Shown here: positions 15,687 to 25,006 of the stretch, piece by piece
Position numbering within the stretch: the first letter of the stretch is position 1
How the letters are laid out: every line of letters begins with the position of its first letter
Origin: Paenibacillus tianmuensis
Lineage (GTDB): Bacteria > Bacillota > Bacilli > Paenibacillales > NBRC-103111
Reading direction: 5' to 3'
DNA: 64,000 bases
NCBI RefSeq assembly: GCF_900100345.1
Contig: NZ_FMTT01000022.1
Location: forward strand, 22,003 to 86,002
Notes under the pieces: model-generated
The model's input: only the letters and a program-made list of their open reading frames with translations
Database searches by the model: none
Told to the model about the DNA's origin: nothing
Made by a program: the position numbers and the translations under genes

Positions 15687-16910
15687 TTAGTACAGCATTC
15701 CGACGTCCAAAGCTGGCTCTTGCGGATTCAGCTCGATCTGCTCCAACATGCGTTCTGTCCGTTTCCACCGCTCGTAATCGTCATACCGAGGCTCGCGGCC
15801 GACCAAGGAGGGGAGCCAGCTCAAAATTCGGCGCAGCCGTTCGCTCAAAGCGGGCTCCTCCTCCAGCTTCCCGATTACATCCGTTCGTACCGGAATCAGC
15901 CCAACCGTATTCCACAAGGCGGACTGCGTCTCCGGAGCCGTGATTTCCTGCACGAAGCTTTGCGCCGCCTTCAGCCGCTCTGGATCGCTCTTCAACACCG
16001 CCAGTCCGTGAACGCCGGGCAGAAGCGCCTCCTGCTTCCACGCGGGCAGCTTCGCCAGATCGAACGAGAACTTCCCGCCGATGTAGCGTTCGATCGTGGG
16101 CAGCTTATCCGAAGAGCCGACATACATCCCAGCCTTGCCGTTAATAAAATCGCTTACTGCCTTATCGTGCTGCAAAGGCTTCATCAGCTGGGATTCATGC
16201 GTCAAATTCCGCCACAGCTCCAGCGCGCTTTGCATCCGTTCCGCGGCCGGTCCGTCGGACTCCTTCGGAGCATAGCTCAGGCTTGCCAAAAACCAGGGCA
16301 GCTCTTTATCCACCGTTATCGTGCCGTAGCCCTTCGACACCTCTTCGCCCGGAGGCTCCTTGGCAAGCGACAGCGTCTGCCTGACCTCCTCCCAAGTGCC
16401 TAACGCCGGGGCACCCCCGGCCAGCCGCTTGAACGGTTCCTCCCGGTAGTAAAGCACAGGCACGCTGCCCCCGAAAGGGACGGCCCAATCCTCGTCCCGA
16501 TACCGGAACGCGGCGGAAAAGGCCGGAAGAAATGCCGGCTTCCCGGCGGTCAAGACATTCCCCACGGGTAGCACCGCACCGGTGGCCGCAAACTGGGCAA
16601 TGCCGTAGAAGCTGTGAATTTCCGCAAGCTGCGGAGCCGCCCCGGCCGAGATCGATGCGAGCAGCTCGGTGTACAGCTGTTCGTAAGAACGAAACGAGCG
16701 GATTTGGACATCGATCTGAGGGTAGCTTTGCCCGAAGGCGCGAACGACGTCCTCCCAGCCTTTGCTATATACCCAGATCGACAGCGACGCGGAAGGGGCT
16801 GATGGCTGCGGTTCGTCCTCCGACAGCTTTCCGTAAGTTAACCCGTACACCAAAGCCCCTGCGGCGATGCATCCGAGAACAAGCCAAACCGGCCAAGTGC
16901 GCAGCTTCAT
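15687..16910 (-). CDS. ABC extracellular solute-binding protein (family 1)
   Basis: The 407-residue protein has an N-terminal hydrophobic segment (residues 6-24) containing VLGC, which could be a lipobox or an uncleaved anchor. The rest is a family 1 solute-binding fold as in sugar-binding proteins: SIWVYSKGWEDVVRAFGQSYP at the start, AEIHSFYGIAQFA and WAVPFGGSVPVLYYRE in the middle. It is the second binding protein of this locus, downstream of the permease and upstream of the phosphatase. It may feed the same importer or act as the extracellular sensor for the YesM-type kinase; ligand unknown. Confidence 0.82.
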   Translation of the reverse strand: MKLRTWPVWLVLGCIAAGALVYGLTYGKLSEDEPQPSAPSASLSIWVYSKGWEDVVRAFGQSYPQIDVQIRSFRSYEQLYTELLASISAGAAPQLAEIHSFYGIAQFAATGAVLPVGNVLTAGKPAFLPAFSAAFRYRDEDWAVPFGGSVPVLYYREEPFKRLAGGAPALGTWEEVRQTLSLAKEPPGEEVSKGYGTITVDKELPWFLASLSYAPKESDGPAAERMQSALELWRNLTHESQLMKPLQHDKAVSDFINGKAGMYVGSSDKLPTIERYIGGKFSFDLAKLPAWKQEALLPGVHGLAVLKSDPERLKAAQSFVQEITAPETQSALWNTVGLIPVRTDVIGKLEEEPALSERLRRILSWLPSLVGREPRYDDYERWKRTERMLEQIELNPQEPALDVGMLY

Positions 16911-16997
16911 GATGTTGATTCCTCCAGTTCCTGATACGAGCGGCTTCTTATTTCCATTGTATCACGAACATGCCTTCGGAAATCATGCACCTGACCA

Positions 16998-18692
16998 TTA
17001 CAGTTGGAGCCCTTTTTTGCTCAGCTTGCTGGCAATCAACAGCGAGATTAACGTACTGATGGACAGGATCGAAGCCAGCGCCGCGCCGGTGCCGTAATTC
17101 GCCGTGAACACTTCGCTGTAGATCGTGACCGAAATGGTCGCGGTCGCCCCGGTGTACAGAACGACCGTCGAGCTCAGCTCGTTGATCGTCGTAATCCAGC
17201 TCAGAATCGCTCCGGACATGACGCCCGGCGCCATCATCCGTCCCGTCGTCTTGAAGAACGTCTTCATCGGGGGCACGCCAAGGCTGATGGACGCTTCTTC
17301 CACGCTCTTATCGAGCTGCGTCAGGATGGCGGTGCTGGAGCGAATCGTATACGGCAGCTTGCGGACCACATAAGCGATCACCAGAATGACCCACGTCCCC
17401 GTCAAAATGACCGGCGGCTTGTTGAACGCGATAATCAGGCTGATCCCGAGCACCGTGCCCGGCATGACGTAAGGAATCATCAGGATACCGTCGAGCATTG
17501 CGGTTATCTTCGATTTGCGGCGGACGAGCACATAAGCGACTAGCATGCCCATAACGATCATAATGACGATGGAAATGAGCGAGAAGCTGTACGTGTGGGC
17601 AATCGCCTTTGGTACCCGGTACAAAATTTCCTTGTAGCTGTTTAAGCTGAAGCCGGGGTGAAACACGGGCCCCTTTGTTTTAATGAAGGACGTCACGATG
17701 ACCGTCGCCTGCGGAATGATCGAAACGCAGGCCACCAGCAGCGCCCCGAAGGTGAGCAGCCACTTCGGCAGCGTCTTCAGCGGCTGCACCTTCGGCGTGC
17801 GCATGCCGGTCATCGAATAATTTTTGCGCGAAACGAAATAGCGCTGCACGAACAAAATCGCGGTCGAGCAGAAGATCAGAATCACGCTGAGCGTGCTCGC
17901 CATCGCCGGATTGCCGCCCATCTCGCTGATGAACTGCTCGTACGCCAGAATCGGCAGCACCTTGAACCCTTGGCCCAGCAGCATCGGCGTGCCGAAGTCC
18001 GCGAACGAAGCCATGAACACCATCAGCGCCCCGGCCGACAGCGTCGGGAAAATGAGCGGAAGCGTCACGGTCATCAGCCGGTGGAATGCGCCGCGTCCCA
18101 AGCTTTCGGCGGCCTCCTCCAGCGATGTGTCAATCGTCTTGAGCGCGCCGGACACGTACAGGTAAATATGCGGGTAAAATTGCAGCGTAAACACGAACAC
18201 GATGCCCTTCCAGCCGTACACCGACTGGAACGGAATCCCGATATCCTGGAGGAACCGGGTAATGAAGCCGTTGTTGCCGAGCATCAAGATCCACGAATAG
18301 GCGCCGATGAACGGCGGGGACAGCAGCGACATGATGACGAGAATTTGGATCAGACCCTTAAATTTGACGTTATACCGGGCCGTCACGTACGCAAGCGGAA
18401 CACCGATGAGAATCGCGAACACCGTCGCCAGCGCCGATACCTTCAAGCTATTCCACAGCGAGCCGTAGTAATATTTCAGCTTCAAGAAGTTACCATAATT
18501 TTCTAGGGAGAAGTCGCCTTTGTCGTTGAAAAAGCTGTTGTAAAACAACGAGACGAGCGGGTACAAAATAAATGCAAGCAGGAACACATACACAATCACC
18601 GTTACCCAAGTCCAGAAATCCCACTGCTTGGGCTGAAGCAGACGTTTGAACGGATTGGGCCGCAGCGCCCGGGCGGCATTAGTAGGCTGCAC
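16998..18692 (-). CDS. ABC importer permease, fused FbpB/AfuB type
   Basis: The 564-residue protein contains two binding-protein-dependent permease domains with about 12 membrane segments and two EAA loops: LEEAAESLGRGAFHRLMTVTLPL near residue 190 and VEEASISLGVPPMKTFFKTTGRM near 480. This fused form belongs to the ferric-iron/thiamine/phosphonate/hexose-phosphate group. Start overlaps the end of the ATPase gene by 14 bases. It forms the channel with the ATPase and lipoprotein encoded upstream. Usual database naming is iron transporter, but members of this group also move sugar phosphates, and the nearby cre site favours a carbon source. Confidence 0.88.
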   Translation of the reverse strand: MQPTNAARALRPNPFKRLLQPKQWDFWTWVTVIVYVFLLAFILYPLVSLFYNSFFNDKGDFSLENYGNFLKLKYYYGSLWNSLKVSALATVFAILIGVPLAYVTARYNVKFKGLIQILVIMSLLSPPFIGAYSWILMLGNNGFITRFLQDIGIPFQSVYGWKGIVFVFTLQFYPHIYLYVSGALKTIDTSLEEAAESLGRGAFHRLMTVTLPLIFPTLSAGALMVFMASFADFGTPMLLGQGFKVLPILAYEQFISEMGGNPAMASTLSVILIFCSTAILFVQRYFVSRKNYSMTGMRTPKVQPLKTLPKWLLTFGALLVACVSIIPQATVIVTSFIKTKGPVFHPGFSLNSYKEILYRVPKAIAHTYSFSLISIVIMIVMGMLVAYVLVRRKSKITAMLDGILMIPYVMPGTVLGISLIIAFNKPPVILTGTWVILVIAYVVRKLPYTIRSSTAILTQLDKSVEEASISLGVPPMKTFFKTTGRMMAPGVMSGAILSWITTINELSSTVVLYTGATATISVTIYSEVFTANYGTGAALASILSISTLISLLIASKLSKKGLQL

Positions 18693-19779
18693 GGTACAGA
18701 ACCTCCTTGCCGGATTCGTCGAATAAGGTCGCCTTGTCGAGCTGCAGATCGACGTACACGGTTTGATGCGCTTTTCTCATCCGGTGCGGCTCGATCGCAT
18801 GCTCCTGAATTTCGATAACGGAGTCGTCGGAGAGCCGGACCGCATAGCTGACCTTCTCGCCCAGAAACGTCACGCTGTCGATCGTCCCCCGGACCAGCCG
18901 CTCTCCCGGCTCTTCGCCGCGCAGCCGGATCCGTTCGGGACGAAGCGAGAACAATATTTTGCCCTCATACGGCCGCGACAGCTTCTGGCTCCACTGCGTT
19001 TCCAACAGCCGCAGGCTCGCCTCCTGCGCCGCCTCGTTATAGCTGGAGCAGTGGCCTTCGATAAAATTCGAAGTGCCGATAAAATTGGACACGAACTTGT
19101 TCGCGGGATACGAGTAGATGTCTTCGGGCGAAGCGATCTGCTGGATGACACCCTCGCTCATGACGGCAATCCGGTCGGAGACGGCCAGCGCCTCTTCCTG
19201 ATCGTGGGTCACGTAGATGGTCGTGATGTTCAGCTCCTTTTGCAGCATCCGGATGTCAGACCGCATCTTAACCCGGAGCTTGGCGTCCAGGTTGGACAGC
19301 GGTTCGTCCATCAGCAGCAGCCCCGGACGAATGACAATCGCGCGGGCAAGCGCGATCCGCTGCTGCTGTCCGCCGCTCATATCCGAAGGGACGCGGTCGC
19401 GCAGATGCGCCAACTGCACCATTTCAAGCGCTTCCATCGCGCGCTGCTCCATTTCCTTTTTCGGGACGCTGCGCGCCTTGAGCCCGTAGCACACGTTCTC
19501 GAACACGGTCATGTGTGGGAAAATCGCGTAGTTTTGGAACACCATCCCGATGTTGCGCTGATGGGTCGGCACGTCGTTGATCAGCTTGTCTCCGAAGTAA
19601 ATGCCGCCCTCCTCCTGGCGGTAAAAGCCGGCAATCGTGCGCAGCAGCGTCGTTTTGCCGCAGCCACTCGGACCGAGCAGGGTGAAAAACTCGCCTTCGT
19701 TTATCGTAAAATGAGCGTCGTTGACCGCTTTATGCGTGCCGAAATATTTGGTGACATGGTCAAATACGATCTTTTGCAT
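18679..19779 (-). CDS. ABC importer ATPase, FbpC/PotA type
   Basis: The 366-residue protein has Walker A GPSGCGKTT (residues 37-45), Q-loop VFQNYAIFPHMTVFENV, signature MSGGQQQR, Walker B LLMDEPLSNLD and the switch His in THDQEEA, followed by a C-terminal TOBE regulatory domain (residues 240-366). It energises the fused permease. The gene is separated from the lipoprotein gene by a hairpin terminator, which should lower its expression relative to the binding protein. Confidence 0.92.
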   Translation of the reverse strand: MQKIVFDHVTKYFGTHKAVNDAHFTINEGEFFTLLGPSGCGKTTLLRTIAGFYRQEEGGIYFGDKLINDVPTHQRNIGMVFQNYAIFPHMTVFENVCYGLKARSVPKKEMEQRAMEALEMVQLAHLRDRVPSDMSGGQQQRIALARAIVIRPGLLLMDEPLSNLDAKLRVKMRSDIRMLQKELNITTIYVTHDQEEALAVSDRIAVMSEGVIQQIASPEDIYSYPANKFVSNFIGTSNFIEGHCSSYNEAAQEASLRLLETQWSQKLSRPYEGKILFSLRPERIRLRGEEPGERLVRGTIDSVTFLGEKVSYAVRLSDDSVIEIQEHAIEPHRMRKAHQTVYVDLQLDKATLFDESGKEVLYRAAY

Positions 19780-19802
19780 GGATCGAGCCTCCGTTTCTTT
19801 GG

Positions 19803-19843
19803 AAAAAAAGGGCGCCCTCGTCGGACGATCGTCAAAGGCACCC
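19803..19843 (-). terminator. Intra-operon attenuating terminator
   Basis: GGGTGCC and GGGCGCCC pair across about 20 bases and are followed by seven T on the minus strand, between the lipoprotein and ATPase genes. Such leaky terminators keep binding proteins in excess over the transporter. Confidence 0.65.
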
Positions 19844-19864
19844 GTGGAACCTAGGCGGACTACG

Positions 19865-20923
19865 TTATTCCGCGCCGGTTATAATTTTGGAGAAGTGTTT
19901 GATATTGTCGTCCTTCTTGCTCGCGGCGAAGTCGAAGTCGTAGTTGACCAGCTTGATGTCCTTCGTTTGGACGATGCCTTGGATCGGCTCGGCGTCCTTG
20001 CGGACGGAGCGGCGCTTGAATTCTTTTTGAATCAGGGACTGCACATCTTTGCCGACAAGGAAATCGATGAACTGCTTGGCCTGCTCCATGTTCGGCGCGC
20101 CCTTGATGATCGCCGCGCCGTCCGGTACGGCGGACGTGCCCTCGGACGGATACACGATGCCTACCTTAGCCCCGCCTTCCACGTAGCGCAGCGCCGCTTC
20201 CTCCAGAGTGATGCCTAACGCGAACTCTTTGTCCGCGACCCCTTTATACACGAGGCCTGAGCCCGACAGCACTTTGCCGTCCAGGTTTTTCACGAACTTC
20301 TTGACGAAGTCCCAGCCCTTGTCGTCCTTGCCGAAAGCGGTCAGCATCGTCACGAGCTGCGTATACGACGAGCCGGATTTGGCCGGATCGGCGTAAGCGA
20401 TTTTGCCCGTCCACTTCGGATCGAGCAGGTCGTTCCAGCTCTTCGGCTCTTCGCCCGCTTTCACCAGCTCTTTGTTGTACATGATGACCATCGGCAGCGC
20501 GGCGAAAGGCGTCCATACGCCGTTTTTGTCGATGTACTCCGGTAGCAGATTGTCGTTTTCTTTCGTTTTGTACGGCTCGAAAAATTTCTTGTACGCCTCC
20601 AGCGAGTCGGCGCCGCCGGCCCAGAACACGTCGCCCTGCGGGGAAACCGCTTCCGCCTGCACCCGCTTCAGCAGGTCGCCCGTACCTCCGGAGATCAGCT
20701 GCACCTCGATGCCCGTGCGGTCCTGGAATTCCTTAATGATCGGGTTATTGACTTCGGCGGCGTTAGGCGAGTACAGCGTCAGCTTGCCTCCTTTTTTCGC
20801 TTCGTTTTTCGCTCCCGTGTCACCGGATGCCGTCTTTTGCGGTGCCGCCTGCTCCGTGCCACAGCCGGCCAGCGTCGTAACCAGAAGCAGCGAGGCGAGA
20901 ATGCCCGTAAACGCTTTTTTCAT
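19865..20923 (-). CDS. ABC solute-binding lipoprotein, FbpA/AfuA type
   Basis: The 352-residue protein has a lipoprotein signal ending in TLAGC (Cys21). The mature part is a FbpA/AfuA-type binding fold: LTLYSPNAAEVNNPIIKEFQDRTGIEVQLISGGTGDLLKRVQAE, WAGGADSLEAYK, WTGKIAYADPAKSGSSY. The SGGTGDLLKR segment is shared by proteins that bind iron or phosphorylated ligands. The two C-terminal Tyr residues of classical Fe3+ binding are not obvious, which would fit a phosphate-bearing ligand. First gene of the operon, with a cre site 145 bases upstream. Confidence 0.85.
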   Translation of the reverse strand: MKKAFTGILASLLLVTTLAGCGTEQAAPQKTASGDTGAKNEAKKGGKLTLYSPNAAEVNNPIIKEFQDRTGIEVQLISGGTGDLLKRVQAEAVSPQGDVFWAGGADSLEAYKKFFEPYKTKENDNLLPEYIDKNGVWTPFAALPMVIMYNKELVKAGEEPKSWNDLLDPKWTGKIAYADPAKSGSSYTQLVTMLTAFGKDDKGWDFVKKFVKNLDGKVLSGSGLVYKGVADKEFALGITLEEAALRYVEGGAKVGIVYPSEGTSAVPDGAAIIKGAPNMEQAKQFIDFLVGKDVQSLIQKEFKRRSVRKDAEPIQGIVQTKDIKLVNYDFDFAASKKDDNIKHFSKIITGAE

Positions 20924-21067
20924 CTGTAGAACCCCTCCGTATTAGATTTGATATGGATTGAAATCCGGGACAAAGGCGGACCTTGCTTTCGCAAAAAAGC
21001 GCATTCGTCAACTTCGCTTGATGTGTCCCGCCGGATTTCTTGTTCTGTTATTCACTATAATCGCTAA

Positions 21068-21081
21068 AGTAAACGCTTTCA
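21068..21081. promoter_or_regulatory. CcpA cre site
   Basis: Read on the minus strand TGAAAGCGTTTACT matches 13 of 14 positions of TGWAANCGNTNWCA. It lies in the gap upstream of the FbpA/AfuA-type lipoprotein gene. Confidence 0.65.
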
Positions 21082-21198
21082 ATGCGGTGAAATTTCTTCT
21101 TTGTTTAATTTTTTGCACTAATTTGCGGCACAACAGAAAAACCGTCCATAACATAAATAGACGGTTATCGGTGCGCAGGATCAGACTTAGCCGCAGCT

Positions 21199-22335
21199 TC
21201 ACGTGTAGCGGCGGAGTATTCTTAGTTGTCCGAGAACGGCCAGCAAGATCACACTCCCCGCGGCAAAAGGAAGAAAGGACGGATGAAAACCCGCGAACAG
21301 GGCAACGCCTCCGGCAAATGAGCCCACGGCGCTCCCTAAATAATTCGCCGAGCTGTTTAAGGCGACAACCGCTTCAGCGTGATCGCGTTGTGCAAGGAGC
21401 AAGGCATGCTGCTGCGGGGCTAACGAAGCCCATGCGGACGCTCCCCACAACAGAAATGGCAGTAAGCCCAGTGCCGGGATGTTAAGCGCGAAGGGGATGC
21501 CAAACATGGCTACGGCCAAGATGGACAGGAGCACGACCATGAGCCGCGACGGATGGCTCGTTCGATCGATCAAAAATCCTATGGTAAAGCTCCCCACAAC
21601 TCCGCCTATCCCCCAAGCCCACAAATAGGGAGTGGCATTGGCAATCCCGTCAAGCTGATACAAGACGGAAGAGATATACGTATAAAGACCTAAGCTTGCA
21701 ATACTGGCCAGAAAGGTAATCCCGACAATCGCCAATACCTTTTTATCGGTCAACATCGCCGCACGTTGGCGCAAGGACGGCGGTGCCGCAGCCAAAAAGT
21801 TCGGAAAAAACAATAAAATCCCCACCAAGGCACCAAGACCAATGACCGTAATGAGCCAAAGCGTTCCCTGCCATCCTATTTTCCCGGCAACGAATAACCC
21901 GATTGGAACGCCTACCACCGTTCCTGTACTCATTCCTCCCAGGATCATCCCGAGCGCCCGGCCGCGTTTTTGCGCGGAAACCAGAGATGCTGCCGCAACC
22001 GAAGCCAAAGGGGAAAACAGACCGGCTCCGATCCCTGCCACGGCCCGGGCAATAAGCAGCAGCGGAAAATTAGGAGCCAGAGCGCTAACTGCATTTCCAA
22101 CCGAGAATACGGCAAGCGCAAAAATTAAACTCTTCCGAATGGATTTTCCCGCCAATAACGTCGCAAAGATTGGAGCCGCCAGCGCGTAGCATAAAGTAAA
22201 AGCGCTCACGGCTTGTCCCGCCTGGGAATCGCTTATGTGAAACGTCTCGCCGATATCGGGCAGCAAGCCTGCAACCACGTATGCGTCGAATCCAAGAGCA
22301 AACATGCCTAGGGTAAGAAGCAAAACCTTGTTCAT
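21199..22335 (-). CDS. MFS efflux transporter (DHA1-like)
   Basis: The 378-residue protein has about 12 hydrophobic segments and the DHA1 pattern of AraJ/YtbD-like exporters: FALGFDAYVVAGLLPDIG in helix 1, LLIARAVAGIGAGLF in the motif B region and a LGMILGGMSTGTVVGVPIG motif C stretch. It should export small hydrophobic compounds or sugars in exchange for protons. It diverges from a LysR-type gene with two matching palindromes between them, so expression is probably ligand induced. Confidence 0.88.
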   Translation of the reverse strand: MNKVLLLTLGMFALGFDAYVVAGLLPDIGETFHISDSQAGQAVSAFTLCYALAAPIFATLLAGKSIRKSLIFALAVFSVGNAVSALAPNFPLLLIARAVAGIGAGLFSPLASVAAASLVSAQKRGRALGMILGGMSTGTVVGVPIGLFVAGKIGWQGTLWLITVIGLGALVGILLFFPNFLAAAPPSLRQRAAMLTDKKVLAIVGITFLASIASLGLYTYISSVLYQLDGIANATPYLWAWGIGGVVGSFTIGFLIDRTSHPSRLMVVLLSILAVAMFGIPFALNIPALGLLPFLLWGASAWASLAPQQHALLLAQRDHAEAVVALNSSANYLGSAVGSFAGGVALFAGFHPSFLPFAAGSVILLAVLGQLRILRRYT

Positions 22336-22397
22336 CGTTATCCTCCTTTTATAGCACCGATCCGTTATCTGGATTGGATTGCCGTAGACCGAACCCT

Positions 22398-22412
22398 ATA
22401 ACGTTGTGTTAT
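22398..22412. promoter_or_regulatory. LysR-type binding site, copy 1
   Basis: ATAACGTTGTGTTAT, an interrupted palindrome (ATAAC-N5-GTTAT), nearest the MFS gene. Confidence 0.6.
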
Positions 22413-22488
22413 GATTAAGAAGATCGGATCACTATAAAAAGGTACCATATCTTCAACGTACAAAGAATAATCAGTATGCTATAGGGAT

Positions 22489-22503
22489 ATAACGTATCGT
22501 TAT
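22489..22503. promoter_or_regulatory. LysR-type binding site, copy 2
   Basis: ATAACGTATCGTTAT, a perfect palindrome with the same arms as copy 1, ending 17 bases before the LysR start. Two matching sites about 90 bases apart fit the recall and activation sites of a LysR regulator. Confidence 0.65.
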
Positions 22504-22519
22504 GGAGGAGGAGAGATCG

Positions 22520-23362
22520 ATGAATACGGAGTGGCTGCACAGTTTTGCCGAAGCGGCTAAGTTAAAAAGCTTTTCCAAGGCGTCAAAAGAGCTCAATCTT
22601 TCGCAACCGGCTTTAAGCAAGCACATTCGGAATCTGGAGCATGATCTGGATGTGACCTTGTTCTATCGAACGTCCGGCGGGACCGAGCTTACCGAAGCGG
22701 GCGAACGCTTCTATACGAGAATTGTTCCGGTAATTTCCGATCTGGCCTCGATTCGCCGGGAGCTGCGACAATATCGGCAAACGGATCAACTGGCGCTGGG
22801 AAGCCTTCCAAGTCTGGCTACTTATTACTTGCCTTCGAGAATAAAAGCCTTACAAAGCTCTCATACGTTAATGATTCAAAATACATCCGGGGACCTTTTA
22901 CAATCGTTGAAGGAAGGAAGACTTGATTCCGTGTTGGTGGATACCTTGTATACCGACGATTCGGTATGGCACTGCGAATTGTTCACGGAATGTTATTATG
23001 CGGTATTTTCGGCAGACCATCGTTTTCGGTCGAAAACAACCGTAACCCTTGCCGATCTCTGCGGGGAGCCGCTTATCGTCCATCAAGCGCCTTGCGATAC
23101 AAGAAGCCATATTTATTCGCAGATGGAGGCGCTCGGGCACCACCCCCATATCGTGAATGAGGTATCCTTCGGAGATTTTATATTTGGCTATGTCATGGCT
23201 GGCATGGGATTTGCAATTGTGCCTGAAATCGTAGCTAAGAACATAGGCCATCTTAATCTGTTTGCTCTGCCAATTGTGGATTTTAATAGATCCGTCTCGT
23301 TAGCCGCGAAGAGCGGCAAGCTTGGAACGCAGCTATCCAGCTTTTTGTTGTCGACAGATTAG
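22520..23362 (+). CDS. LysR family transcriptional regulator
   Basis: The ATG at 22520 is preceded by GGAGGAGGAG. Residues 1-60 are the winged HTH (WLHSFAEAAKLKSFSKASKELNLSQPALSKHIRNLEHDLDVTLFYR); the rest is a substrate-binding effector domain. At 280 residues it is slightly short for the family. It should control the divergent MFS gene; the inducer is unknown. Confidence 0.92.
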   Translation: MNTEWLHSFAEAAKLKSFSKASKELNLSQPALSKHIRNLEHDLDVTLFYRTSGGTELTEAGERFYTRIVPVISDLASIRRELRQYRQTDQLALGSLPSLATYYLPSRIKALQSSHTLMIQNTSGDLLQSLKEGRLDSVLVDTLYTDDSVWHCELFTECYYAVFSADHRFRSKTTVTLADLCGEPLIVHQAPCDTRSHIYSQMEALGHHPHIVNEVSFGDFIFGYVMAGMGFAIVPEIVAKNIGHLNLFALPIVDFNRSVSLAAKSGKLGTQLSSFLLSTD

Positions 23363-23363
23363 C

Positions 23364-23397
23364 GAGGCTGCCGGGGACACGGGAGTCCGGCGGCCTC
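23364..23397. terminator. GC-rich hairpin between convergent genes
   Basis: GAGGCTGCCGG and CCGGCGGCCTC pair with one mismatch-type G-T and a 12-base loop, between the LysR and yesN-like stops. No T-run follows, so termination is possible rather than certain. Confidence 0.5.
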
Positions 23398-23416
23398 ACG
23401 CTGCCAAGCGAAACAT

Positions 23417-25006
23417 TCATATCGGAACGTTCGGTATACCGAGCCGCTTGCGGAATTCGGTCGGCGTCTCCCCGGTATATTTGCGGAAAATTTGGCTGAA
23501 ATAGCGCGAGTCCTGATAGCCCGCCTGAAGCCCGACCTCGTATATTTTCAGCCGCGGGTTCGTGAGCAGCTCTTTCGCCCGGCGCATCCGCAAGGCGGTC
23601 AAATAATCGACGAAGCTCGTGCCGACCTGCTTCTTGAACAAGCGGCTAAAGTAGCTCTCGCTCATATTGCAGCGCTCCGCGATGCTCTGGAGCGTAATTT
23701 CTTCGGCGTAATGCCGCCCGATATAGTCCTCGATCTCCTCGAACCCGCTTCGCGACTGCGGCTTTGTTTGTTCCTGATAACGCACGCTCCAGGAAAGCAG
23801 CATTCCGTTCAGCCGCTCCAGTCCGTCCTCCAGCCGGACCGTCCGGTCCAGAGAGGTCAACAGAAGGGCGGAATCCTGCACGATGAGCCGCAGCTCGTCC
23901 TCGCGTAGCAGCATCGTATAGAGCGATACGATCCAGCCGAAAAACGCCCTTCTCGCCTCCAGCTCGTTCGTCGGGTGCTGCTGTACGATCCACGTGAAGC
24001 AAGCTTGGCTTTTCTCCCGGATGGACGCTTCCGTTCCCCATTTGACCGCCTCGATCAGCTCCTCCAGCAAGCCGGGCAGCGCGGGAACCTCCACCGCGAG
24101 CCGCTCCGTATCCTCGAACCAGGCGATCCGTTCCCCGCCCCAGAAGAACGACGTCACCAAGGCGTGCGTCGCTTGCTGGAACGCAGTCGGAACCAGATCC
24201 AGGCGGTTGTGCCGCCCGCTGACCCCAAGCACCAGCTGCTGCTGCAACCCTTGCAATACGCTGAGACGGACCAGTTCCAGCAGCCGGTGCAGCTCCCCGC
24301 GCTCCGTCTCCCGGTCCAGCAGCAGCGCGTATTTGGCATCGTTCATGCGTACAAGCGGATACGACGACAGGCCGGAGCTCCAGGCCGCGATGCTCCGGTA
24401 CAGCTCGCCCGGCGGCGCGGATTCGCCTGGAGACGGCTCCGCATAGAGCAAGGCGATCCGGAACGTGTCCAATACCTCTCCTTGTTCGGCCGCATATTCC
24501 AGAAACAGCTCCTGCTCCATCGCTCCCGCATGGTCCAGCATCAAGTCGTACAGCATCTTCTCGACGATCAGCGGCTGGCCGAACGCCAGCTTGTACTCCA
24601 TGCGTTCCCGCTCCGTCCGCCGCTGCCGTTCTTCATCCAGCTTGGCCGCCATGCGTCCCATCAGCTGCATCAGCTCGTCCGGATTCGTCGGCTTCAGCAC
24701 GTAATCCGCGGCTCCCAGCTTGAGCGCCTGCTGGGCGTAAGCGAATTCGTCAAAGCCGGTCAAAAATACGACCTTCATCCCTGGATACCGGGACGCAATT
24801 TCCTTGGCGAGCTGGATGCCGTCCATCTCCGGCATCCGGATATCCGTCAGCACAATATCCGGCGTCTCCTCCTCCATCAGCCGGAGCGCCGTCTCGCCGT
24901 CGGATGCTTCGCCCATGATGCGGCAGCCGACGTCTTCCCAGTCGATCGTATGCTTAAGTCCTTCCCGAACGAGCCATTCGTCCTCTACGATCAGCACCTT
25001 ATACAT
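23417..25006 (-). CDS. YesN-type response regulator with AraC output domain
   Basis: The start is the ATG at 25006 after GGGGGAGG, overlapping the kinase gene by eight bases. Residues 1-120 are a receiver domain (VLIVEDEWLVREG, phosphoacceptor Asp in DIVLTDIRMPEMDG, Lys in VLKP). Residues 120-415 are a variable middle region. Residues 425-529 are an AraC-type double HTH (ITLQSIAERCNMSESYFSRLFKKQ, then YQDSRYFSQIFRKYTGETPTEFRK). Such regulators activate nearby sugar-transport genes when their YesM-like kinase senses a ligand. Confidence 0.95.
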   Translation of the reverse strand: MYKVLIVEDEWLVREGLKHTIDWEDVGCRIMGEASDGETALRLMEEETPDIVLTDIRMPEMDGIQLAKEIASRYPGMKVVFLTGFDEFAYAQQALKLGAADYVLKPTNPDELMQLMGRMAAKLDEERQRRTERERMEYKLAFGQPLIVEKMLYDLMLDHAGAMEQELFLEYAAEQGEVLDTFRIALLYAEPSPGESAPPGELYRSIAAWSSGLSSYPLVRMNDAKYALLLDRETERGELHRLLELVRLSVLQGLQQQLVLGVSGRHNRLDLVPTAFQQATHALVTSFFWGGERIAWFEDTERLAVEVPALPGLLEELIEAVKWGTEASIREKSQACFTWIVQQHPTNELEARRAFFGWIVSLYTMLLREDELRLIVQDSALLLTSLDRTVRLEDGLERLNGMLLSWSVRYQEQTKPQSRSGFEEIEDYIGRHYAEEITLQSIAERCNMSESYFSRLFKKQVGTSFVDYLTALRMRRAKELLTNPRLKIYEVGLQAGYQDSRYFSQIFRKYTGETPTEFRKRLGIPNVPI

